In this document: positions 25,652 to 35,247 of the stretch, in pieces | Layout: each line of letters opens with the position of its first letter | Numbering within the stretch: position 1 is the stretch's first letter | From: Ardenticatenaceae bacterium | GTDB taxonomy: Bacteria > Chloroflexota > Anaerolineae > Promineifilales > Promineifilaceae | NCBI GenBank assembly: GCA_020634395.1 | Contig: JACKBU010000025.1 | Span: forward strand, 1 to 64,000 | Reading direction: 5' to 3' | Length of the DNA stretch: 64,000 bases | Translations under genes and position numbers: made by a program | Notes under the pieces: generated by a model | The model's database searches: none | Seen by the model: only the letters and a program-made list of their open reading frames with translations | Told to the model about the DNA's origin: nothing

Positions 25652-26608
25652 TTACGTCTCCACGGCCGAGTTCTGAATGTCGGCCAGGGTCAGCAGTCCC
25701 ACCGGTTCTTCCGCATCCAGCACAGTGAGCGCGGCGGCGGCCGTGCCCAAGAGCACGGACAGCGCCTGCCGCAAGTTATCGTCGCAGGCGATGGTGGGAT
25801 ATCCGTTACGGCCGTAATCGGCCGGCAGCGGCGCCATCGCCGTTTCCACGCGAATCAGACTCAGCTGGCGCACAATGTCATCTGCGCCGATGAGATCGCG
25901 TACAAACTGGTTGGCCGGGCGGCTGAGGATGGTAAAGGGCGAATCGTACTGCACGATACGGCCGTCACGCATGATCACAATTTTATCCGCCAACCGCAGC
26001 GCCTCCTCCACATCGTGGGTCACAAAAACAATCGTCTTGTGCAGCTTGCGCTGAAGACTCAGCAGTTCATCCTGCAAGCCTGTGCGGGTAATGGCGTCAA
26101 TCGCCCCAAACGGCTCGTCCATCAAAATGACGCCCGGATCGCCGGCCAGAGCGCGGGCCACGCCTACGCGCTGCCGCTGCCCGCCGGACATCTGCGATGG
26201 GTAGCGGTCGCGGTACTCATCCGGCGGCAGGTCCACCAGAGTCATCAGTTCATCTATGCGGGCGGCTATCCGGCCGGCTTCCCAATGCAGCAGCTGCGGC
26301 ACGATGGCAATGTTTTCGGCCACAGTCATGTGCGGAAACAGACCAATTTGCTGAATGACATAGCCAATCTGGCGGCGCAGTTGGGTGGCGTCCATTTGCC
26401 GGACGTCTTCATCGCCCAGATAAATGGTTCCGGCGGATGGTTCATAGAGCCGGTTGATCATTTTGAGCAGTGTCGTTTTGCCGCAGCCGGATGGCCCCAG
26501 CAAAACGACAAAGCTGCCTTCGTCCACCACAAAGCTCACGTCGTCAACGGCCGGCCGCGTGGCATTGGCGAACTGTTTGCTGACGTTTTCAAAGCGGATG
26601 GTACTCAT
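25652..26608 (-). CDS. Osmoprotectant ABC transporter ATPase (OpuCA/ProV-like)
   Basis: This 318-residue ATPase energises the transporter. Walker A is GPSGCGKTT near residue 38, the Q-loop lies in YVIQQIGLFPHM, the signature is MSGGQRQR near 140, Walker B is VILMDEPFGAID near 160, and the switch His lies in FVTHDVEEAL. The C-terminal 80 residues look like a shortened CBS-type regulatory part (TIACDDNLRQAL...VGLLTLADI), the kind of domain that senses ionic strength in OpuA. The gene sits between the binding-protein and second permease genes. Confidence 0.93.
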   Translation of the reverse strand: MSTIRFENVSKQFANATRPAVDDVSFVVDEGSFVVLLGPSGCGKTTLLKMINRLYEPSAGTIYLGDEDVRQMDATQLRRQIGYVIQQIGLFPHMTVAENIAIVPQLLHWEAGRIAARIDELMTLVDLPPDEYRDRYPSQMSGGQRQRVGVARALAGDPGVILMDEPFGAIDAITRTGLQDELLSLQRKLHKTIVFVTHDVEEALRLADKIVIMRDGRIVQYDSPFTILSRPANQFVRDLIGADDIVRQLSLIRVETAMAPLPADYGRNGYPTIACDDNLRQALSVLLGTAAAALTVLDAEEPVGLLTLADIQNSAVET

Positions 26609-26638
26609 AAGAAAAAAAGGTCCGTTTATCCCCGGCGG

Positions 26639-27535
26639 TTACTCGGAAACCAACCCCTGGGAAACCAGGAATTCTTTAGCGACGTCGGCGGGTTCACGGC
26701 CGTTGCCGCTCACTTCATAATTCAGGCGCTGCATGGTTTCGTTGGTCAGCAAGGGGGCCACTCCGTTCAATACGTTGGCGACGTCCGGGTTGGCATCCAG
26801 AACCGCCTGGCGAATGACGGGCGCTACCTGATAAGGTGGGTACAAGCCTTTGTCGTCAACAAGCGATACCAGATCATAGGCTGCCAGTTCGCCATCGGTG
26901 CCAAAAGCGACTACCACGTCAGCTTCCCCATTCAATAGAGCCTGATAGCGCAGACCGGGATCGACTGTCAGGAAATCCTTGAACTGGAAGTCGCCATACA
27001 CCCGTTTCAGACCGGGGACGCCGTCTTCTCGCTCGGCAAATTCTGGCGGACCCACCAGCACCAGTTGATCGGCGTTGGCAACCATGTCGGAAAAGGTGGT
27101 GATGCCTAGTTCAGCAGCTCGCTGTTTTGTCATGGCCAGCGCCTGGGTATTGTTCATTGGCGCCGGCTGCAGCCAGACCAGAGAGAACTGATCGGCGTAA
27201 GCCTGCTTCACCGTGTCATACACAGCCTGCGGATCGCTCATCATGTCCATTTTGAGTACGGTCAGCAGCCCTGTACCGGTGTACTCCGGATAGACGTCGA
27301 TCTCGCCGTCCAGCAGAGCTTGCTGGGCCACAGGCGTGCCGCCCAGATTCAGTTTGCGCTCCACAGTGTAGCCGGCGTTTTCCAGCAGTTGGGCATACAT
27401 TTCGCCGAGGATGAACTGCTCGGTAAAATCTTTGGAAGCGACGGTGATTGTTTTGTCGTCCCCTCCGCCGCAAGCGGCCAGGCCCAGCATCAGGACAAGT
27501 ACAGCTATTACAAATAATCCATATGTTTTCTTCAC
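26639..27535 (-). CDS. Osmoprotectant ABC transporter substrate-binding protein (OpuCC/ProX-like)
   Basis: This 298-residue lipoprotein starts at a GTG after a strong AGGAGG. The signal ends in LAACGGG, so the Cys near residue 22 should be lipidated. The mature domain carries VASKDFTEQFILGEMYAQLLE and IDVYPEYTGTGL, signatures of the OpuAC family that bind quaternary ammonium compounds. It would capture the solute outside and deliver it to the two permeases encoded on either side. Confidence 0.9.
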   Translation of the reverse strand: MKKTYGLFVIAVLVLMLGLAACGGGDDKTITVASKDFTEQFILGEMYAQLLENAGYTVERKLNLGGTPVAQQALLDGEIDVYPEYTGTGLLTVLKMDMMSDPQAVYDTVKQAYADQFSLVWLQPAPMNNTQALAMTKQRAAELGITTFSDMVANADQLVLVGPPEFAEREDGVPGLKRVYGDFQFKDFLTVDPGLRYQALLNGEADVVVAFGTDGELAAYDLVSLVDDKGLYPPYQVAPVIRQAVLDANPDVANVLNGVAPLLTNETMQRLNYEVSGNGREPADVAKEFLVSQGLVSE

Positions 27536-27642
27536 GTATTTCCTCCTAGAAATAGTTTGGTTGAATAAGATGCTCAGGTGCCCGGGAAGTTAAGTGTTCA
27601 GGTTGTCTGAAACGACCTGGTCACCTGGACAAAGGAACTGTA

Positions 27643-28284
27643 TCAGGAAGGTGGTTGCAGGCGGTTTTGCAAGGCGCCCAGCAGCAAATCGGCCGTTAGC
27701 GCCAGCAAAGCCACGGGAACTGCTCCCACCAGTAAGATCGGAATATCATAGAGGGCAAAACCGCGTACGACAAACAGCCCCAGCCCCCCAATGCCAATAA
27801 AGGCGGCGAGTGTCGCGCTGGCGATTACTTCAACAGCGGCCGTGCGCACCCCGGCCACGATCACCGGCAGTGCCAGCGGCGTCTCGACGCGCCACAAGGA
27901 TTGCTTGCTTGTCATTCCCATGCCAAAGGCCGATTCGCGGATAGCCGGTTCGATGGTGCGATAGGCTGCGTTGGTGTTGATGAGAATCGGGGGAAACGCC
28001 AGGATGGTGAGAGCAATGATAGCCGACACATTGGACAAACCAAAGACGGGAATAGCCAAAAACAAGATGGCAATACTGGGAATCACCCGCAGGGCGTTGA
28101 ACGTATTGATCACCGTAAGCGAAGCAGTCCGCGAGCGGGATGTCCAGATTCCTAGTGGAATGCTCACTAGCATACTGATGCCCAGGGAAACTGCGACAAG
28201 CAGCAAGTGTTCGCCCAGCGCATTGAGCAGCTCGGCGACGTGGCTTTGGGCATATAAGAACGTTTCAGACAATAAGGCAGGCAT
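27643..28284 (-). CDS. Osmoprotectant ABC transporter permease (OpuCB-like)
   Basis: This 213-residue membrane protein is the first gene of the transporter unit. It shows multiple hydrophobic helices and the coupling loop IRESAFGMGMTSKQSLWRVE. The 107-bp gap to the binding-protein gene is the largest inside the unit, so a separate start of transcription there is possible. No good ribosome-binding site is visible before its ATG. Confidence 0.88.
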   Translation of the reverse strand: MPALLSETFLYAQSHVAELLNALGEHLLLVAVSLGISMLVSIPLGIWTSRSRTASLTVINTFNALRVIPSIAILFLAIPVFGLSNVSAIIALTILAFPPILINTNAAYRTIEPAIRESAFGMGMTSKQSLWRVETPLALPVIVAGVRTAAVEVIASATLAAFIGIGGLGLFVVRGFALYDIPILLVGAVPVALLALTADLLLGALQNRLQPPS

Positions 28285-28793
28285 AGCAAGTAGTCGTTAG
28301 ATGACTTATTTGTGTCGTTTATTACTTTACTTTTTGAAAACAGATAAAAGGTGGGGTAGATAATAGTGGGTGGGAGAAGGGGCGTGGGAGAAAGAGAAGC
28401 AGGTAGCTATACCGCTGATCGCCAAGCGGGCGGTAAGTTTATTATTAGCAGCAGCAAGGCGTTTGTTATGAGTGCGAAAGCTTGAGCCAAGTTGGGTCAC
28501 GAATCATCTCCAAGAAATAGGTGTAAACGGCCGTTTACAAAACCGCAAGTAGCACCGAAATAAACATCGCTTAACCTAGACAAGTTACATTATTATAAAG
28601 AAAAATCAGGCATTTGTCAGTTTGTGGGGCAAAAGATTATGTCTCCGCTCCGGAAATTTGTACCCTGGATACTGGCGATTCTGGTACATAAATTCTATTT
28701 CACCGCCGCAGGTTTTCTACTAAACTATTCATCTTAATGATAGAGGTAACACCAAAACCCCTGTGGCCGGCAGATCCGGCCCGTGAGTAGTAT
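28285..28793. other. Divergent intergenic region between the opuC-like operon and the histidine kinase
   Basis: About 0.5 kb without a gene, more AT-rich than its flanks, with one ACGGCCGT octamer near 28528. It must hold the start sites of two divergent units. No promoter with both boxes at proper spacing could be assigned with confidence. Confidence 0.5.
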
Positions 28794-31214
28794 ATGAATT
28801 TAGACTCGCTACTATCGCGCGACATTGGTCGAGTTAAGCAGCTCGTAATAGTGCTTGGTGTGCTCTCGCTGCTCTTGTTTGAGCTGGCCAAGTACTTCTT
28901 TTTCGATGCACCTGTGGCCACAATACTGCTGGATACGGCCGTTGGCCTCTTGCTCATTTTAATGCTGACCTTAGCCGTCGACCGTTTGGGGGAACGGTTA
29001 CAGCGCCAACTGCTCCATGAAATTGAGCAGCGTAATCTCATAGAAAACCAGCTCCGGCTGCGCAGTTCAGCGTTGGAAGCAGCCGCCAACGGCATTGTGA
29101 TTACCGACCGCCAGGGGAAAATTATCTGGGTAAATCCGGCCTTTGTTGCCCTGACAGGATATAAAGAGTCTGAGGTCGTGGGTAAAAATCCGTCAGTCCT
29201 TCGTTCGGGCAGGCATGAGGAAGCGTTTTACCACAATATGTGGCAGACCATACTCAGCGGGCAGGCCTGGCATGGCGAAGTCATTAATCGGCGCAAAGAC
29301 GGCCGTCTGTACACCGAAGAACAAACCATCACTCCTGTGCTAGACGAAGAAGGCCGGGTCAGCCATTTCATCGCCATTAAACTGGACATCACCCCGCGCA
29401 AACAGGCCGAAGCCAGCTTACGGCAGTTCACCGAACGTTTGGAAGCCATGCATGCCATCGACCAGGCCATCCTCTCCCGGCGCGCCCTACAAGAAATGAT
29501 CCCCAACGCCTTGCTGCGTCTGCAGCAAATCGTGCCGTGGACCCATGCCAGCGTCGTCCTGTTAGGCTTATCGCCATCGGAAACTCTCACCCTGACATTG
29601 GACGAGGAAGGCAGCGTGATGACCACCTCCGGCGCCGCCGGACGTTTTGATGATGAGCAGGCGCTGCATCACGCCCGGCAGAACCAGGTTCAGTATGTGC
29701 CGGATCTCCGCCAGACGGCCGTTCCTGTTTCGGAGACGCTGCAGGCTGCCAGCGTAGTGGCCTACCTCAACGTTCCCCTTATGATCCAGGCCGATGAGCT
29801 GCTGGGATTGCTGAATTTAGGGGCCGACGTGCCGGCCGCGTTCACCGAAGAGCATGTGGCTATAGCCCGAGAAATCGCCGACTCGCTGGCGATTGCCATT
29901 TTGCAAAATCGGCTGTACGAAGCGGAAAGGCGCCAGCGCGAGAAAGCCGAAGTGTTGCAGGAAACCGGCGCAGCGCTGAGTTCGACGCTTGATTTTGACC
30001 AGGTTCTACGGTTGATGGTAGACCAGATCGTGCGCGTGGTTCCCTGCGATGCAGCCAACCTGATCATGATTCATGGAAACTTTGCTCGTCTCGTTCATTC
30101 CACCGGCTACGATAAATACGGGGTAAAGGTGGCCACTAAGGTTGCCAATCTGGTGTTTGAAGTGGACAAAACTCCGAATTTGGTCCAGCTGTTGCAGACG
30201 AAACAGCCGCTTATCATCAACGATGTCTATCAATATCCCGGCTGGCTGCACGACAAAGGGGTTTCGCATACACGGGCCTGGGTGGGTGTGCCGGTCTTTT
30301 TGCAGGACGAGACAACGGCCGTTTTTGCCCTTTCCAAAAACCAGCCCGATTATTACCACGAAGGCCACGTAGAACTGCTGCAAGCCTTTGCCGCCCAGGC
30401 CGCGCTGGCCCTGGACAATGCCTACCTCTACGAACAACTCCGCGCCCACGCCACCCAGTTGGAAGATCGCGTCGCCGAACGCACGTACGAACTGGCCGAA
30501 GCCAACAAACGGCTTACCGAACTCGACCGCCTAAAGTCCAAATTTATCTCCGACGTTTCTCACGAACTCCGAACCCCCATCACCAATATGAACGTCTATC
30601 TCGATTTAATGGAAAAGGGGAAAGCGGAAAAAAGAGAGCGGTATCTCCAGATTCTCCGCCAGGAAACGGCGCGGCTGACCCAGCTGATTGAGAATATCTT
30701 CGATGAATCCCATCAAACCAGCCACCTGCACCAGACACAATACACGCTGGTCGATCTCAATCACATCGTCGGCGAGGTGAGTGCCAGCCACCACAGCCAG
30801 ATAGAAGCCCGCAACCTGAAGTTGGTTTGCACGCTCGATCCGGAACTGCCAGCCGTGTTTGGCGAACCATCGCAGTTGGCCCGCGTACTGACAAACTTGC
30901 TGAACAACGCCATCAACTATACGCCCTCCGGTTCCATCCACATCAGAACCTTCCGCAGCGAGGATAGCATCCATTTACAGGTAGAAGATACCGGCGTCGG
31001 CATTGATCCGGAAGATTTACCACACTTATTCGACCGGTTTTATCGGGGACGCAACGCCAGCCAGTCGACTATTCCCGGCACGGGGTTGGGATTAGGCGTT
31101 GTGCAGGAAATTGTCGGTCTGCATCACGGAGAAATTAGCGCGCAAAGCGGTGCGGCCGGAGGTGCGCTGTTCGATGTGCGCCTGCCGGTGCGAATGCCGC
31201 TGGCTAACATTTGA
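28794..31214 (+). CDS. Membrane histidine kinase with PAS and two GAF domains
   Basis: This 806-residue sensor kinase has two N-terminal hydrophobic segments (about residues 16-38 and 45-65) that anchor it. It continues with a short coiled coil, a PAS domain (about 92-205; GIVITDRQGKIIWVNPAF), two GAF domains (about 225-375 and 390-550), and a coiled coil. The HisKA box FISDVSHELRTPITNM follows (phospho-His near 590), then an ATPase domain with NLLNNAINYT, DTGVGIDPED and GTGLGLGV. It has no receiver of its own and no regulator gene next to it, so its partner is unknown; the lone receiver at 23.2 kb is one candidate. Confidence 0.94.
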   Translation: MNLDSLLSRDIGRVKQLVIVLGVLSLLLFELAKYFFFDAPVATILLDTAVGLLLILMLTLAVDRLGERLQRQLLHEIEQRNLIENQLRLRSSALEAAANGIVITDRQGKIIWVNPAFVALTGYKESEVVGKNPSVLRSGRHEEAFYHNMWQTILSGQAWHGEVINRRKDGRLYTEEQTITPVLDEEGRVSHFIAIKLDITPRKQAEASLRQFTERLEAMHAIDQAILSRRALQEMIPNALLRLQQIVPWTHASVVLLGLSPSETLTLTLDEEGSVMTTSGAAGRFDDEQALHHARQNQVQYVPDLRQTAVPVSETLQAASVVAYLNVPLMIQADELLGLLNLGADVPAAFTEEHVAIAREIADSLAIAILQNRLYEAERRQREKAEVLQETGAALSSTLDFDQVLRLMVDQIVRVVPCDAANLIMIHGNFARLVHSTGYDKYGVKVATKVANLVFEVDKTPNLVQLLQTKQPLIINDVYQYPGWLHDKGVSHTRAWVGVPVFLQDETTAVFALSKNQPDYYHEGHVELLQAFAAQAALALDNAYLYEQLRAHATQLEDRVAERTYELAEANKRLTELDRLKSKFISDVSHELRTPITNMNVYLDLMEKGKAEKRERYLQILRQETARLTQLIENIFDESHQTSHLHQTQYTLVDLNHIVGEVSASHHSQIEARNLKLVCTLDPELPAVFGEPSQLARVLTNLLNNAINYTPSGSIHIRTFRSEDSIHLQVEDTGVGIDPEDLPHLFDRFYRGRNASQSTIPGTGLGLGVVQEIVGLHHGEISAQSGAAGGALFDVRLPVRMPLANI

Positions 31215-31275
31215 TTTTAGGTCAAGATGCCCTACAATGGGGGACGTCCTCTACCCCACTGAAAGAGGTGATCTT

Positions 31276-33036
31276 GTGGAAACACATGCAACCCGCGCAT
31301 TTGACCTGACATTGTTAGACCCCATCCTGGCCCGGTATCACGGCCGTTCTCGCGAAGCCCTCCTCCCACTCCTTCATGAAGCCCAAAACGTATACGGCTG
31401 GCTGCCCCGCGAAGTGCAAGAGGCTGTCAGCCGCACCTTGCGGGTTCCCCTGGCCGACGTGCATGGTGTCATCGAGTTTTACACCATGTTCTACAATGAG
31501 CCGACAGCCCGGCGAGTGGTACGTCTGTGTGAAGACATTGCCTGCACCAGCTGCGGGGCAGATGAGGTGGCCACGGCCGTTTCCGCTCAATTAGGGCTCC
31601 GGCCGGGCGAAACCAGCGCAGACGGCCGTGTCACCTTTGAGCGCGTGCCCTGCCTGGGCATGTGCGAGCACGCGCCCAACGGGCTAAACGGCACACGGTT
31701 GGCTGGCAACCTCACCCCCGCCGCCGTGCCCGAGTTCCTGGCCGGAACCTACCCCGAACCCGAGCCGAAAATTTACGGCACGCCGCTCCTCAAACTTCAT
31801 CGCATTGGCAAAGTAGACCCGCTTAGTCTCAAAGATTACCTGGCCCACGATGGGTACGTCGGGCTGCGGCGGGCCATGCAGTACACACCGCAGCAAATCA
31901 TCGAAATCATGGAAAGCAGCGCCATCCTGGGGCGCGGCGGGGCTATGTTCCCGGTCGGCCTGAAGTGGAAATTCACGCGGGCCGCTCCCGGCGCGCCCAG
32001 CCAGAAGCACATCATCGCCAACGCCGACGAGAGCGAGCCGGGCACGTTCAAAGACCGGGCTATCCTGGAAGGCGACCCCTACAGCCTCATCGAAGCCATG
32101 AGCCTGGCCGCTTATGTGGTGGGCGCAGAAAACGGCTGGATTTTTGTGCGCGGCGAATATCCGCGTGCCTACGAACGCCTGTGCCATGCCGTGCAGCGCG
32201 CCCAGGAAGAAGGGTATCTGGGCCGGAACATTTTGGGCAGCCAGGGCTTTAACTTTGACATCCAGGTGCGCCTGGGAGCCGGAGCCTACATTTGCGGCGA
32301 GGAGACGGCGCTGTTCGAAGCCATCGAGGGCAAACGCGGTTTTCCGCGCATCAAGCCCCCGTTCCCCACCACCCATGGCCTGTTCAACCAGCCCACGGCT
32401 ATCAACAACGTCGAAACGCTGGTCGCGGCCCTGTCTGTGGCCCGCATTGGGGTGGAGGAATGGCTGCGTTTTGGCACCGACGAATCGGCCGGGACGAAGT
32501 GGTTCTGTCTTAGCGGCCATGTGCGGCGCCCCGGCCTGTATGAGCTGCCGTTTGGTATCAGCATCCGGGAATTGATCCAGTTGGGCGGCGGCGTGCGGGA
32601 AGGGCACGACATCCAGGCCGTGCTGGTTGGCGGAGCGGCCGGCGCTTTTATCGGCCCAGATAAGCTGGATGCGCCGCTGACGTATGAAGGGGCGCGGCAG
32701 TTTGGCTTCCCCATCGGCTCTGGCGTGGTGATGGTGTTTGACGAAACGGCCGATATGCGCCGTATTCTGTATAAGCTGGGCCACTTTTTTGCCCACGAGA
32801 GTTGTGGCAAGTGTTTTCCCTGCCAGATTGGCACGCAGCGGCAGATGGAGATTCTGGAGCGCATAGCCCACGACGGCCGTGTCCTCCCCACCGATCAACA
32901 AACCCTGCTGGATATCGGCCTTACCATGACCCAGACGTCGCTGTGCGGGCTGGGGCAAACGGCCGCTTCCGCGGTGATGAGCGCTATTAAATTGTGGCCA
33001 GAACTGGTCACTGATGACAAGGAAGCAGCAGCATGA
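31276..33036 (+). CDS. NuoE-NuoF fusion, NADH-binding diaphorase subunit
   Basis: This 586-residue protein joins two complex-I-type subunits. Residues 1-150 are NuoE-like with a [2Fe-2S] site (CEDIACTSCG and CLGMCEHAP). Residues about 165-575 are NuoF-like, with the NADH/FMN loop GRGGAMFPVGLKW, the FMN site NADESEPGTFKDR, GAGAYICGEETAL, and a [4Fe-4S] motif ESCGKCFPCQIG near 510. It would oxidise or reduce NAD(P)H. The GTG at 31276 has AAAGAGGTG at good spacing; upstream in-frame codons overlap the kinase gene. It overlaps the next gene by 4 bp. Confidence 0.9.
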   Translation: METHATRAFDLTLLDPILARYHGRSREALLPLLHEAQNVYGWLPREVQEAVSRTLRVPLADVHGVIEFYTMFYNEPTARRVVRLCEDIACTSCGADEVATAVSAQLGLRPGETSADGRVTFERVPCLGMCEHAPNGLNGTRLAGNLTPAAVPEFLAGTYPEPEPKIYGTPLLKLHRIGKVDPLSLKDYLAHDGYVGLRRAMQYTPQQIIEIMESSAILGRGGAMFPVGLKWKFTRAAPGAPSQKHIIANADESEPGTFKDRAILEGDPYSLIEAMSLAAYVVGAENGWIFVRGEYPRAYERLCHAVQRAQEEGYLGRNILGSQGFNFDIQVRLGAGAYICGEETALFEAIEGKRGFPRIKPPFPTTHGLFNQPTAINNVETLVAALSVARIGVEEWLRFGTDESAGTKWFCLSGHVRRPGLYELPFGISIRELIQLGGGVREGHDIQAVLVGGAAGAFIGPDKLDAPLTYEGARQFGFPIGSGVVMVFDETADMRRILYKLGHFFAHESCGKCFPCQIGTQRQMEILERIAHDGRVLPTDQQTLLDIGLTMTQTSLCGLGQTAASAVMSAIKLWPELVTDDKEAAA

Positions 33037-33731
33037 GTGAAACTGTCACTTTAACGATTAACGGCCGTTCCGTCACCGTCCCGGCCCACACGACCATCCT
33101 CGATGCGGCCAGACAGTTGGGCATCGACATCCCCGTCATCTGCTATCACCCCCACCTGACGGCCAATGGCCTGTGCCGCATTTGCTCCGTGGAATCCGGC
33201 GGCCGTACGCAGGCGGCCGCCTGTGTCACGGCCTGCGCCGAAGGCATGACCGTACAAACCGACACCGAAGCCGTGCGACACGGCCGTCGCACCATCCTGG
33301 AAATGCTGGCAGCCACGGTCAATCTGGCTGAAGCGCCGGGAATCCTGGCCCTCATGGCCGAATATGGCGCAGACACGGCCCGTTTCCCCGATGCCGTGAG
33401 CCGCGAATCACCTGTGCATGACGACAATCCTTTCTACCTGCGCGACTATAACCAGTGCATCAACTGCTGGCGCTGCGTGCAGGTGTGCGCCACCGACGCC
33501 CAGTATGCTTTTGCCCTTAACTTTGATAATCGAGGGTACTTCACCACCATCGGCACGTTTATGGGCGATGGCATGATGGATACCACCTGCGTTTTCTGCG
33601 GCCAGTGCGTGGGCGCCTGCCCCACCGGCGCGCTTAAACCCAAGCGGCAGGCGCTGCTGGAGCAGGGCGTCGATCCTGACGAGATTTTTTACCAGACGCG
33701 CGGCGGGCGCAAGAAACGTAGAAACGCCTGA
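33033..33731 (+). CDS. NuoG/HoxU-type iron-sulfur protein
   Basis: This 232-residue electron carrier begins with a plant-type [2Fe-2S] domain (ICYHPHL...GLCRICSVE...AACVTAC). It continues with a His/Cys region and ends with two [4Fe-4S] clusters (CINCWRCVQVC and CVFCGQCVGACPTG). In known systems such a protein links a NuoEF diaphorase to a hydrogenase or formate dehydrogenase catalytic subunit. Here no catalytic subunit follows; the next gene is on the opposite strand. The 4-bp ATGA overlap with nuoEF shows translational coupling. Confidence 0.88.
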   Translation: MSETVTLTINGRSVTVPAHTTILDAARQLGIDIPVICYHPHLTANGLCRICSVESGGRTQAAACVTACAEGMTVQTDTEAVRHGRRTILEMLAATVNLAEAPGILALMAEYGADTARFPDAVSRESPVHDDNPFYLRDYNQCINCWRCVQVCATDAQYAFALNFDNRGYFTTIGTFMGDGMMDTTCVFCGQCVGACPTGALKPKRQALLEQGVDPDEIFYQTRGGRKKRRNA

Positions 33732-33817
33732 CGCTTCCCTCTGTAGTCGTAAAACAAACTTTTCTGTTTCCTGATGGCAGAAAACGGTCGGCGTCTTCCG
33801 CGGATGGCAGCCGGGAA

Positions 33818-34138
33818 TTATGGCTTCTGGGGCCTGTTCTCCAGACCGTGTCCGCCTAAGATGTGAAGTTCCGCGCCGTCGGGCGGGCCGCCCAGCAACG
33901 GCCGTGCCGCGGCAATCAGTGTCCGCACGCCTTCTTCTTCCAGCGAGGCGTCGTGGGCGGCTTTGTCGTCCCAGACCTCCATCACCCAGATGGTCGTATC
34001 GTCGTCTAGCGCCGCGCTGACGGCGTACAGGCGGCAGCCCGGCAGTTGGCCCACCACCTCCGCGGCGCGCAGCAAAACAGCGGCCAGTTCATCCCGTTTG
34101 CCGCTGTGGGCGATCAGTTTTCCCGTCATTCCATACAT
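33818..34138 (-). CDS. Antibiotic-biosynthesis-monooxygenase (ABM) family protein
   Basis: This 106-residue protein has the ferredoxin-like ABM layout: MYGMTGKLIAHSGKRDEL, then ALDDDTTIWVMEVWDDKAAHDASL. Members include quinol monooxygenases and haem-degrading enzymes, but many are uncharacterised. No cofactor motif is visible. It is a stand-alone gene on the minus strand. Confidence 0.8.
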   Translation of the reverse strand: MYGMTGKLIAHSGKRDELAAVLLRAAEVVGQLPGCRLYAVSAALDDDTTIWVMEVWDDKAAHDASLEEEGVRTLIAAARPLLGGPPDGAELHILGGHGLENRPQKP

Positions 34139-34255
34139 AGGGTCTTCTCCCGAAAGTGGCAGCGAATTAACACCAAATCGTGTCCCTTCGCCATTATTTG
34201 CTGCTGGATTTTACAGCTTTGGTGCGCAATCGCTCCCGCACGGCCGCTTTGGAGG

Positions 34256-34783
34256 CTACGCTTCGGGCGCGAACAACAGCACTTCTGGTCCATCGTCCGA
34301 AAGGCGCACTGTCTTTTCAAAGCGCAGCCCCAGTTTTTGCAGCACGGCGATAGAACCGGCATTGTCGGCATTGACCACGCCCACGATGCGGGGAATGCCT
34401 AACGTCTCCCGGCCATAGGTGAAGACGGCCGTAGCCGCTTCCGTCGCCAATCCCTGGCCCCAAAACTGGGGTAAAAGCGCGTAACCCACGTCTACATCCG
34501 GCAGGGTTTCTCGTTTGATCAGTCCACATATGCCAATCGGTTCATAGCCATCCTTCAACAGGGCCAGGTACAGGCCAAAACCGTGGCGCTGGTAACTGGA
34601 CATCGGCCCGTGGGTAATGTAATCGCGGGCATCGGCCAGCGTGCGCACACCCCGGTCGCCGATGAACTGGATGAAAGAGGGCTGGTTTAACAAGTCCAGG
34701 ATGAAGGCGGCGTCTTCCGGCGTGAGGTGACGCAGGATCAGCCGTTTTGTTTTGAGGACAGGCGGGGTAATAGATGAGTTCAT
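34256..34783 (-). CDS. GNAT acetyltransferase (RimJ/RimL type)
   Basis: This 175-residue acyl-CoA-dependent acetyltransferase begins MNSSITPPVLKTKRLILRHL and has the acetyl-CoA loop FWGQGLATEAATAVFTYG followed by VNADNAGSIAVLQKLGL. The RLILR start and spacing resemble ribosomal-protein N-acetylating members, but the substrate is unknown. The same frame stays open upstream to 35461 across the next two genes; that extension is a shadow, and the ATG at 34783 is chosen because family similarity begins there. It follows the DUF5946-like gene after 8 bp. Confidence 0.87.
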   Translation of the reverse strand: MNSSITPPVLKTKRLILRHLTPEDAAFILDLLNQPSFIQFIGDRGVRTLADARDYITHGPMSSYQRHGFGLYLALLKDGYEPIGICGLIKRETLPDVDVGYALLPQFWGQGLATEAATAVFTYGRETLGIPRIVGVVNADNAGSIAVLQKLGLRFEKTVRLSDDGPEVLLFAPEA

Positions 34784-34791
34784 AGCGGGTT

Positions 34792-35247
34792 TTAAGGATT
34801 GCTCTCCGTGGCAAATTCGGCGCGGATGCTGGCAGCCCAGGCGCGTACGCGCCCGGCAGCGCCTTCCGGCTGGTCGGGCAGATAAACGTCGGCGATGGTT
34901 TGGGGCCACGGCCGTAAAACAAAGCGGCGTTCGGCTTCCGGCTGCAAGACACGCTGGCTGCCTTCGGCGACGTGGCTGATGCGGCGGCGGATTTCGGCCA
35001 CGGGCAGGCCGTTGTCCAGGTGGTCGATGAAGGCGGCACGCAGCCCGGCGTACGCGGCGGCGGTGAACTGGGCCGGATGCTGCAGGTTGTAGGAAGCGAC
35101 GGTCAGGAAGTGTTGGGCGCTCAGCTCTGGGTCTTGCCACTCCCAGGCGAGAACTGCTCCGAGCTGTTCCCCGCAGTTCAGGCCGGCTACCGGCGGCGCG
35201 CCGCATTCCGGGCAGGGCCGTGGGCTTGTGTCTGAGGATTGGGTCAT
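34792..35247 (-). CDS. DUF5946-like protein with N-terminal CxxC
   Basis: This 151-residue protein starts MTQSSDTSPRPCPECGAPP, a short Cys pair that may bind zinc. It continues with HFLTVASYNLQHPAQFTAAAYAGLR and WPQTIADVYLPDQPEGAAGRVRAWA, which I associate with the DUF5946 family of unknown function. It overlaps the upstream phosphotransferase by 4 bp (ATGA) and precedes the GNAT gene by 8 bp, so the three form one unit. Confidence 0.7.
   Translation of the reverse strand: MTQSSDTSPRPCPECGAPPVAGLNCGEQLGAVLAWEWQDPELSAQHFLTVASYNLQHPAQFTAAAYAGLRAAFIDHLDNGLPVAEIRRRISHVAEGSQRVLQPEAERRFVLRPWPQTIADVYLPDQPEGAAGRVRAWAASIRAEFATESNP

Noticed and set aside
25481..26938. 485-codon plus-strand frame across the opuC-like operon
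   Set aside because: It spans several genes with intact ABC motifs on the opposite strand and has no motif of its own.
31684..32958. 424-codon minus-strand frame opposite nuoEF
   Set aside because: Shadow of the NuoEF fusion, whose cofactor motifs are complete.
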